A DNA stretch of 8,339 bases from Peptoniphilaceae bacterium (GTDB taxonomy: Bacteria > Bacillota > Clostridia > Tissierellales > Peptoniphilaceae), in NCBI GenBank assembly GCA_029983595.1, contig JASBZD010000052.1:1-8339 (forward strand). The letters run 5' to 3'. Every line of letters begins with the position of its first letter. Within the stretch, counting starts at the first letter, position 1. The translations under genes and the position numbers were made by a program. Below the pieces are notes generated by a model that saw nothing but the letters and a program-made list of their open reading frames with translations, did not search any database and was not told the origin of the DNA. Shown piece after piece: positions 1 to 4,786 of the stretch.

Positions 1-7
1 TAAATAA

Positions 8-105
8 GCACTTATTTAGGTGACTGGACACATCTATAGTGCAGTAAAAATTATAAATACCTCTCTTAAAATAAGCACAAGTGACTGGACGCTTGTGCTT
101 ATTTA
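8..105 (+). ncRNA. Candidate structured small RNA / repeat module, copy A
   Basis: Seen: an outer stem gcact (8-12) with agtgc (38-42), an inner stem tag/cta (17-19 with 34-36) and gtg/cac (20-22 with 29-31) closing an ACTGGA loop (23-28). Next come an AT-rich linker aattataaatacctctct (49-66) and a 13-bp terminator hairpin (69-104). The same order of parts recurs at 538-636 with different stem bases but the same loop core and an identical 18-nt linker. The 5' end of this copy may lie before the window, so its promoter cannot be judged. I know no named RNA family with this pattern. It could be a small RNA, the 3' end of a longer transcript, or a dispersed palindromic repeat. Confidence 0.4.
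69..104 (+). terminator. Intrinsic terminator-like hairpin of copy A
   Basis: A perfect 13-bp inverted repeat (69-81 with 92-104, arm aaataagcacaag) encloses a 10-nt loop, tgactggacg, which again contains ACTGGA. The 3' arm ends in the short T run of attta, so termination may be weak. The right arm is duplicated at 106-118, which gives an alternative partner for the left arm. Confidence 0.5.
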
Positions 106-119
106 CTTGTGCTTATTTA
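92..119 (+). repeat. Exact 14-bp tandem duplication of a terminator arm
   Basis: The 14-mer cttgtgcttattta occurs at 92-105 and again, abutting and without a mismatch, at 106-119. Its complement lies at 69-81, and a shorter form (aaataagcac) lies at 2-11 inside the palindrome taaataag-ca-cttattta (1-18). Replication slippage at the hairpin is a simple explanation. Confidence 0.7.
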
Positions 120-145
120 TTAGATAAAAAAGTATAAGTAACTAA

Positions 146-387
146 TGTTACATAATTAAGAAATATCCTCCATTCATAGTAGGGGACCTGGTTTTTCAAG
201 AAAAGAGAAAAACAATTCTCTTCTTTAGAAAGTTAAAAGAAAGGTACTTTACAATAAGCATAATTAAATATAGAATACAAAATAAAAAAATTAAAACGTC
301 AAATGAAGAGATGAAAAAATTTCTTTTTACTTTAGGGGGTTATGAACTGTTACCCCAGCCCAGTTTCCTAAGATGGATAATGGTTTA
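146..387 (+). pseudogene. Unrecognised gene remnant, 80 codons open, no start
   Basis: After an in-frame stop at 143-145 the frame stays open for 80 codons to TAA at 385-387, long for DNA this AT-rich. The predicted peptide is basic, with a stretch rich in Lys, Arg and aromatic residues (near FFRKLKERYF) and the end YELLPQPSFLRWIMV. There is no ATG, GTG or TTG start with a ribosome binding site near the 5' end; the only ATG upstream of the final codons is at about 311 (MKKFLFTLGG). I do not recognise the family. Because it lacks a start and lies between two copies of a repeated module, a 5'-truncated remnant of a mobile-element or other gene is likely, but chance openness is not excluded. No intact gene is visible anywhere in 1-836. 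Confidence 0.3.
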
Positions 388-434
388 AAAATATTTTTTG
401 AAAATAAAAAATAAAATTTAAGAAAAAAAATCAT

Positions 435-455
435 ATTTGATATTGATTATCAAAT
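435..455. promoter_or_regulatory. Fur-box-like operator
   Basis: There is an 8-bp inverted repeat, atttgata (435-442) and tatcaaat (448-455), with a 5-bp centre. Read as a 7-1-7 site centred on 445 it is TGATATT-G-ATTATCA, one mismatch from the Fur-type consensus TGATAAT-N-ATTATCA. PerR and Zur boxes are close relatives, so the exact regulator is inferred. The site overlaps the -35 of a possible promoter that points at 474-636, where iron-bound Fur would block transcription. Confidence 0.5.
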
Positions 456-466
456 AGAATTATGGT
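437..466 (+). promoter_or_regulatory. Possible promoter for the downstream RNA candidate
   Basis: TTGATA (437-442) and TATGGT (461-466) are 18 bp apart, which gives a plausible sigma-A promoter with a start near 474. The -35 lies inside the Fur-box-like palindrome. The -10 is imperfect. No protein gene with a ribosome binding site follows before the terminator at 602-636. Confidence 0.35.
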
Positions 467-473
467 AAACTAT

Positions 474-636
474 TTTTTAGTGAGAAATATTATCATTTAA
501 AACTGGAATAAATGAAGATTTCTCATAACCAATTTAAAATAGCAAGAAGTGTACTGGACATTACTTAGAATGCTATTAATAATTATAAATACCTCTCTAA
601 GATAAGCGAAATGTATAATATACTTTCGCTTATTTT
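474..636 (+). ncRNA. Candidate iron-regulated small RNA, copy B
   Basis: This interval of about 160 nt begins where the promoter at 437-466 should start and ends at a terminator hairpin. It can form three hairpins. H1 (481-525) has an 8-bp outer stem tgagaaat/atttctca, a 7-bp inner stem tcattta/taaatga and loop aaactggaa. H2 (538-577) has outer stem aatagca/tgctatt, an inner tgt/aca closing an ACTGG loop and a bulged aag/ctt step. H3 is the terminator (602-633). The linker between H2 and H3 (581-598) is identical to the one at 49-66 and carries a C/U-rich TACCTCTCT. An unpaired C/U-rich stretch of that kind is how Fur-controlled RNAs such as FsrA and IsrR pair with ribosome binding sites, so a trans-acting role is plausible. 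The only internal frame, 18 codons at 512-568, has a poor ribosome binding site. Confidence 0.4.
602..636 (+). terminator. Intrinsic terminator of copy B
   Basis: The 10-bp perfect stem ataagcgaaa (602-611) with tttcgcttat (624-633) can be extended after one mismatch by gta/tac, and is followed by TTTT within 633-636. The stem base (ataagc/gcttat) is shared with the terminator at 69-104, while the upper stem differs but stays paired. Confidence 0.6.
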
Positions 637-688
637 GTTATGTAGTCTATTAAATATAATATAATTATATCTACTTATAACATACAAT

Positions 689-714
689 TTGTACAATTTA
701 ATTGATTTGTACAA
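689..714. promoter_or_regulatory. Paired TTGTACAA palindromes, operator-like
   Basis: The perfect palindrome ttgtacaa occurs at 689-696 and at 707-714, 18 bp apart start to start; the second extends to a 10-bp palindrome (706-715). The sites lie about 40 bp upstream of the -10 of the radical SAM gene. Twin sites of this form are typical of a dimeric regulator. The regulator is not identifiable from the sequence. Confidence 0.35.
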
Positions 715-739
715 AAATAGGAGAATTGATAATTAAAAC

Positions 740-770
740 CTGTTAAATAGTGGTATAATATTATTAACAG
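740..770 (+). promoter_or_regulatory. Extended -10 promoter of the radical SAM gene, flanked by an inverted repeat
   Basis: TGGTATAAT (751-759) is an extended -10 element; no good -35 lies at the proper distance, the closest being TTGATA at 726-731 with a 22-bp gap. The inverted repeat ctgttaa (740-746) and ttaacag (764-770) brackets the -10, a position where a bound repressor would stop polymerase. The half-sites resemble those of Rex, but the 17-bp spacing does not. Transcription should start near 766, leaving a leader of about 70 nt. Confidence 0.5.
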
Positions 771-820
771 ATTAAATACTATATTAAATTATTCTTAATT
801 TATGAAGCATATGTTATAAG

Positions 821-832
821 AAAGGAAAGAGG
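821..832 (+). promoter_or_regulatory. Ribosome binding site of the radical SAM gene
   Basis: AAAGG (821-825) and AGAGG (828-832) precede the ATG at 837 by 11 and 4 nt. The segment AGAGGTA (828-834) is an exact complement of TACCTCT in the linkers at 58-64 and 590-596. Confidence 0.6.
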
Positions 833-836
833 TACA

Positions 837-2216
837 ATGAAAAATACTTTAAAGGATAAGGCACAAAAAGCTGCTTTTTCCAAAGTAGTAAATGTTACAT
901 ATGATAAAGTAAAGAAAGATCCACAAGAAGGGATTATGCAGGTTTCTAATATTATAGAAAAATACATAATGCCAGCTTCTTCGGAAGAAAATAGTGCGAA
1001 AAATGCACTTGATAGAATAACTTCTGAATTTTCAAACCCTAACTCTAAATGGATTTCTTTTGGAGAAGATATAGTTGATGATATTGATGAAAATATTTTT
1101 AAACGATTTGCTATGACAGTGGGTTATAATGCGGTTTATAAAGGTAATCATTTAAGGGGAGAACTTCAAAGAGAGTATGATTGTAATATACCTTGGGCTA
1201 TATTATTTGATCCGACTTCAGCATGCAATCTAAAATGTATAGGATGCTGGGCTTCTGAATATGGTAATAAAAATAATCTTACATATGACGAGATGGCAAG
1301 TATTGTAAGACAAGGTAATCAGCTTGGTACTTATTTTTATATAATGACTGGTGGAGAACCATTAGTAAGAAAAGACGATATTATAAGGCTTGCGCGTGAG
1401 TTTAACGAGTCAGCATTCCATATTTTTACAAATGGTACTTTAATAGATGAAAAATTCTGTGAAGATGTAAGAGATGTAGGAAATATTTCTTTTGCTCTTT
1501 CTATAGAGGGTACTGAAGAATCTACTGATTTTAGACGTGGAGAAGGCGTTTATAAAAAAGTTATGGATGCAATGGATCTGATGCATAAAAATAAACTTTT
1601 ATATGGCGTATCTGTATGCTATACTTCACAAAACTATAAACAAGTAACATCTGATGAATTTATGGGAGATTTAATCTCTAGAGGATGTAAGCTTGCTTGG
1701 TATTTTCATTATATGCCAGTAGGCAATGATGCAGATGTATCGCTTTTACCAGATGCTGATGCGCGTGAATATGTGTATAGGAGAGTACGAGAAATAAGAT
1801 CTGGTGAATCTTCACATAATATATTTACGATAGATTTTCAAAATGATGGTGAATTTATTAATGGATGTATCGCTGGAGGAAAAAATTATTTTCATATTAA
1901 CTCTAATGGAGATATGGAGCCTTGCGTATTTATTCACTACTCAGATAGCAATATAAGAGAAAAATCTATATTAGAAGGGTTACAAAGTCCACTTTTTATG
2001 GGATATCATAATCACCAACCATTTAATAAAAATATGTTAAAACCATGCCCAATGCTTGAAAATGCTGGATATCTTACTAAAATAGTAGAAGAATCTAATG
2101 CACATTCTACTGATTTAATATCTCCAGAATCAGCTAAACATTTACAAGAAAAATGTGAGCCATATGCTAGAGAATGGAATAAAAGAGCAGATGAGCTATG
2201 GAATGAAAGACATTAG
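837..2216 (+). CDS. Radical SAM protein with SPASM-like C-terminal cysteines
   Basis: The 459-residue cytoplasmic protein is predicted to bind S-adenosylmethionine and [4Fe-4S] clusters and to carry out radical chemistry; its substrate is unknown. The signature cysteines are C130, C134 and C137 (CNLKCIGC, a CX3CX2C motif), followed by GGEP at 172-175, the usual SAM-binding motif. A C-terminal segment has C344, C363 and C404, with the pattern GCIAG...G.MEPC seen in SPASM or twitch domains that hold auxiliary clusters; C440 is a further candidate ligand. The first 110 or so residues form a charged, probably helical extension ahead of the radical SAM barrel, with no motif I recognise. The gene stands alone between its own promoter and terminator, and no precursor peptide gene lies beside it, so a peptide-maturase role is not supported by context. 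The start is fixed by the AGAGG site 4 nt upstream. Confidence 0.85.
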   Translation: MKNTLKDKAQKAAFSKVVNVTYDKVKKDPQEGIMQVSNIIEKYIMPASSEENSAKNALDRITSEFSNPNSKWISFGEDIVDDIDENIFKRFAMTVGYNAVYKGNHLRGELQREYDCNIPWAILFDPTSACNLKCIGCWASEYGNKNNLTYDEMASIVRQGNQLGTYFYIMTGGEPLVRKDDIIRLAREFNESAFHIFTNGTLIDEKFCEDVRDVGNISFALSIEGTEESTDFRRGEGVYKKVMDAMDLMHKNKLLYGVSVCYTSQNYKQVTSDEFMGDLISRGCKLAWYFHYMPVGNDADVSLLPDADAREYVYRRVREIRSGESSHNIFTIDFQNDGEFINGCIAGGKNYFHINSNGDMEPCVFIHYSDSNIREKSILEGLQSPLFMGYHNHQPFNKNMLKPCPMLENAGYLTKIVEESNAHSTDLISPESAKHLQEKCEPYAREWNKRADELWNERH

Positions 2217-2240
2217 ATAAAGAAAAATTAAACTCTAAAG

Positions 2241-2263
2241 GCGCGATTATTCGCGCTATTTTT
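2241..2263 (+). terminator. Intrinsic terminator after the radical SAM gene
   Basis: Stem gcgcga (2241-2246) with tcgcgc (2251-2256), loop ttat, followed by tattttta. It is GC-rich against an AT-rich background and lies 24 bp after the stop codon. Confidence 0.85.
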
Positions 2264-2264
2264 A

Positions 2265-2293
2265 TTGACAAGAATTATTTTCTATTTTAAAAT
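2265..2293 (+). promoter_or_regulatory. Sigma-A promoter of the aspS transcript
   Basis: A consensus -35 TTGACA (2265-2270) and TAAAAT (2288-2293) are separated by exactly 17 bp. Transcription should begin near 2300, at the head of the T-box leader. The -35 directly follows the T tract of the preceding terminator. Confidence 0.75.
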
Positions 2294-2299
2294 ATATTT

Positions 2300-2494
2300 A
2301 GCTATGATAAGAAAGAGTAGTAGAGATTAAATTTTTTAGAGAGTGGGCGGTTGGTGAAAGTCTATATATTTACTTTATGAAGACATCTTTGAGCGAAGAG
2401 TATAAGCTCCACTTTAGGGCTTTTAAGTGAGGTTTGACCTAATTAGGGTGGCACCGCGAATTTTATTCGTCCCTTCTATGTGGGCGTTTTTTTT
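2300..2494 (+). promoter_or_regulatory. T-box riboswitch, aspartate specific (specifier GAC)
   Basis: This tRNA-sensing leader controls aspS: uncharged tRNA-Asp stabilises the antiterminator and lets transcription continue. Visible parts in order are the Stem I base with AAGAGTAGTAGA (near 2311-2322), the conserved AGAGAGTGGGCGGTTGGTGAAAG segment split over 2338-2360, and the specifier loop GAAGACATC with codon GAC at 2382-2384, matching Asp. Then come a hairpin gagc/gctc (2391-2394 with 2406-2409), a hairpin cactt/aagtg (2410-2414 with 2425-2429), and the T-box AGGGTGGCACCGCG at 2445-2458. The antiterminator pairs aggg (2445-2448) with ccct (2471-2474) above a cgaat/attcg helix. The gene that follows encodes AspRS, which confirms the specifier reading. 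Confidence 0.95.
2468..2494 (+). terminator. T-box regulatory terminator
   Basis: cg-t-ccc (2468-2473) pairs with gggcg (2482-2486), then eight T residues (2487-2494). Its left arm is the right side of the antiterminator, so the two folds exclude each other. Confidence 0.9.
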
Positions 2495-2519
2495 ATATAA
2501 ATTTTTAATGGAGGAAATT

Positions 2520-4298
2520 ATGGCTGAAAAAATGGGAAATCTTAGAAGAACGCATTATGCTGGAGAACTGAGAGATTCAAATATCGGAAAAGAAGTAGTT
2601 TTAATGGGGTGGGTAGCGTCAGAGCGTAGTTTTGGTGCTATTAATTTCGTGGATATTCGTGATATATCTGGTATCGCACAAGTAGTTTTTGATGAAAATA
2701 CTCCAAAAGAGTATCTAGATATGTCTAATAAACTAAGATCTGAGTTTGTTATTGCAGTTAAGGGGACTGTGCGAGAAAGATCTTCTATAAATGAAGATAT
2801 ACCTACTGGGCGAATTGAGGTTTTAGCAAGTGAGTTAAAAATTCTTGATGAATCTGAAGTTCCGCCGATTTATGTAAAAGATAATGATAATGTATCTGAA
2901 ACTATGAGATTACAATATCGTACGCTAGATCTTAGAAAACCTGAGATGCAAAAAAATCTTCTTACTCGTGCAAAACTTTATAAAGTGACTAGAGATTTCT
3001 TAGCTGATAATCGTTTTGTAGAAGTTGAGACTCCTATATTAGGAAAGCCAACTCCAGAAGGAGCTAGAGATTATATCGTTCCATCTAGAGTAAATGAAGG
3101 AAAATTCTATGCTCTACCACAGTCTCCACAGCTTTTTAAACAAATGCTTATGGTTTCTGGATATGATAGATATTTCCAAATAGCTAAATGCTTCAGAGAT
3201 GAGGATTTAAGAGCTAATCGTCAGCCAGAATTTACTCAGATCGATATTGAAATGAGCTTTGTAGATGTAGAGGATGTTATTTCTATTCAGGAAAAATTTG
3301 TAAAAACTATGTTTAAAGAAATTGCTGATATAGATTTAGAGATTCCTTTTAAACGACTTACTTATAAAGAAGCTATGGATAGATTTGGGGTTGATAAACC
3401 TGATACTCGTTTTGGGTATGAGCTTAAAGATATTTCTGATATAGTAAAAAGTAGTGAGTTTAAGGTTTTTTCTGATGCTATAGCTAATGGCGGTTCTGCA
3501 AGACTTATAAATATAAATGGAAAAGCTGAAGACTATAGTCGTAAAGATATAGATAAACTTACCGATTTTGCAAAAACTTATGGCGCTAAAGGTCTTTCTT
3601 GGATAAAAATAAATGAAGAGGATATTCAATCTCCAATTTCTAAATTCTTATCAGAAGATGAGTTAAATAATATTATTGAGGCAGCTGATGGTAAGGTAGG
3701 AGATCTTATCCTAATAGCAGCAGATAAAGATAAAGTTGTTTATGATGTTTTAGGAAATTTAAGAAATCATATAGCAGATCACTTTAATCTTAGACCTAAT
3801 GATACTTATGATATATTATGGGTTACAGAGTTCCCTCTATTTGAATATGATGATGAGGAAGAGAGATTTGTAGCTGTTCACCATCCATTTACTTCACCAA
3901 TGGATGAAGATATTGAATTTCTAGATTCTGATCCTGGAAAAGTTAGATCTAAAGCGTATGATATAGTAATTAACGGTGATGAAGTAGGCGGCGGAAGTAT
4001 TAGAATTTCTAATCGCGCGCTACAATCTAAGATGTTTGAAAAATTAGGAATTGATGAAAAATCTCAAGAAGAAAAATTTGGGTTTTTACTAGAATCTTTT
4101 AAATATGGAGTGCCACCTCATGGAGGTATTGCATATGGGTTTGATAGATTGACTATGTTATTTACGGGTACAAATAATATTAAGGATGTAATTGCGTTTC
4201 CTAAGACTCAGTCAGCTACTGACTTACTTACAGGAGCGCCAATTAGTCTTTCTGAGGACCAACTTAGCGAGGTCCACATTAAAACTAACTTAGAATAA
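2520..4298 (+). CDS. aspS: Aspartyl-tRNA synthetase, bacterial type
   Basis: A class II synthetase in the cytoplasm that activates aspartate with ATP and charges tRNA-Asp. The 592 residues match the bacterial type. In order: an N-terminal OB-fold anticodon-binding domain (about 10-110); motif 1 region around RFVEVETPIL (165-174); motif 2 FRDEDLRANRQPEF (225-238); the bacterial GAD insertion (about 290-415, with ARLININGKAEDYSRK); GDEVGGGSIRIS (about 487-498); and motif 3 GVPPHGGIAYGFDRL (530-544), followed by DVIAFPKT. The ATG at 2520 is chosen because GGAGG (2510-2514) lies 5 nt before it; extending upstream to 2427 would run into the T-box. The anticodon loop normally reading RRRD(H/L)G here reads SERSFG (34-39). 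Whether the enzyme is restricted to tRNA-Asp or also charges tRNA-Asn cannot be told from this. It probably forms an operon with the gene 26 nt downstream. Confidence 0.97.
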   Translation: MAEKMGNLRRTHYAGELRDSNIGKEVVLMGWVASERSFGAINFVDIRDISGIAQVVFDENTPKEYLDMSNKLRSEFVIAVKGTVRERSSINEDIPTGRIEVLASELKILDESEVPPIYVKDNDNVSETMRLQYRTLDLRKPEMQKNLLTRAKLYKVTRDFLADNRFVEVETPILGKPTPEGARDYIVPSRVNEGKFYALPQSPQLFKQMLMVSGYDRYFQIAKCFRDEDLRANRQPEFTQIDIEMSFVDVEDVISIQEKFVKTMFKEIADIDLEIPFKRLTYKEAMDRFGVDKPDTRFGYELKDISDIVKSSEFKVFSDAIANGGSARLININGKAEDYSRKDIDKLTDFAKTYGAKGLSWIKINEEDIQSPISKFLSEDELNNIIEAADGKVGDLILIAADKDKVVYDVLGNLRNHIADHFNLRPNDTYDILWVTEFPLFEYDDEEERFVAVHHPFTSPMDEDIEFLDSDPGKVRSKAYDIVINGDEVGGGSIRISNRALQSKMFEKLGIDEKSQEEKFGFLLESFKYGVPPHGGIAYGFDRLTMLFTGTNNIKDVIAFPKTQSATDLLTGAPISLSEDQLSEVHIKTNLE

Positions 4299-4324
4299 TT
4301 TCCTAATGACAGGGGGCGTATATT

Positions 4325-4741
4325 ATGGAAATAATGGGTAAAGTTGTTAGTGTAAATGACGGTATTGCAAAGCTAGAAGTAAGAAGAAAAGGTGGTTGTG
4401 GCGGAGGCTGCAGTAGCTGTGCTTCTAGTTGTTCAGATGCCAGTATCGAAATTATAGATGTTATAAATACTCTTCAGGCTGAAGCTGGAGATATTGTAGA
4501 GATAAAAGCCGATAGCAGCCGTGTTTTAAAATATATGATGATATTATATGGAATTCCTTTACTTTTTTTATTAATAGGAAGTATAGGAGGATATCTATAT
4601 TTTGGAGATACTGTAAGCGAGTTTATTCCATTATTAGTAGGCATTATTGCTATGGTAATAGGATTTATTATTGTTAAAATAGTAGATAGTAAATCTAATC
4701 TAAGCTCGGAACAAATTAACACAATGACAAGAAAATTTTAG
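4325..4741 (+). CDS. RseC/MucC-family membrane protein with a cysteine cluster
   Basis: A 138-residue membrane protein of the SoxR-reducing system RseC/MucC family. Visible are a short N-terminal beta-rich segment, then C25, C29, C32 and C36 in a glycine- and serine-rich stretch (GGCGGGCSSCASSC) that could hold a metal or iron-sulfur centre. A soluble segment to about 68, two transmembrane helices (about 70-93 and 100-120) and a short polar tail follow. Family members in proteobacteria work with Rnf-type electron transport or sigma-E control; in Bacillota the role is poorly defined. It lies 26 nt after aspS and is closed by its own terminator, so it should share the T-box-controlled transcript, although no functional link to tRNA charging is evident. 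AGGGGG (4311-4316), 8 nt before the ATG at 4325, supports that start over the in-frame ATG at 4334. Confidence 0.8.
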   Translation: MEIMGKVVSVNDGIAKLEVRRKGGCGGGCSSCASSCSDASIEIIDVINTLQAEAGDIVEIKADSSRVLKYMMILYGIPLLFLLIGSIGGYLYFGDTVSEFIPLLVGIIAMVIGFIIVKIVDSKSNLSSEQINTMTRKF

Positions 4742-4745
4742 AAAG

Positions 4746-4769
4746 GAGCCTTTAAATAGGCTCTTTTTT
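4746..4769 (+). terminator. Intrinsic terminator after the RseC-family gene
   Basis: Stem gagcc (4746-4750) with ggctc (4759-4763), loop tttaaata, then six T residues (4764-4769). It starts 5 bp after the stop codon and ends 17 bp before the antiporter start, so the antiporter depends on read-through or on a promoter inside the preceding gene. A weak candidate is TTGTTA at 4671-4676 with TCTAAT at 4694-4699. Confidence 0.85.
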
Positions 4770-4786
4770 AACATGAAGGGATTTTA

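Noticed and set aside
1..119. CRISPR-like array
   Set aside because: The repeats are short palindromic arms of terminator hairpins with no regular spacers of constant length, and there are no cas genes.
512..568. 18-codon frame (MKISHNQFK...) inside the RNA candidate
   Set aside because: Only GGA precedes it as a possible ribosome binding site, it runs through two hairpins, and copy A does not preserve the frame (a stop falls in the aligned position).
2427..2519. Upstream in-frame extension of aspS by 31 residues (start at 2427)
   Set aside because: The extension lies inside the T-box antiterminator and terminator, has no ribosome binding site, and AspRS homologues begin near the ATG at 2520, which has a good GGAGG.
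3336..3629. Minus-strand open frame inside aspS
   Set aside because: It lies wholly within the conserved GAD-domain coding region of aspS, has no recognisable domain, and has the low-complexity Ile/Phe/Tyr composition of an antisense shadow.
4256..4275. Inverted repeat ggacc/ggtcc near the 3' end of aspS
   Set aside because: A 5-bp stem with a 10-nt loop, no T tract, inside coding sequence; not enough to call a terminator.
4474..4722. Minus-strand open frame inside the RseC-family gene
   Set aside because: An antisense shadow of transmembrane codons; no ribosome binding site or homology.
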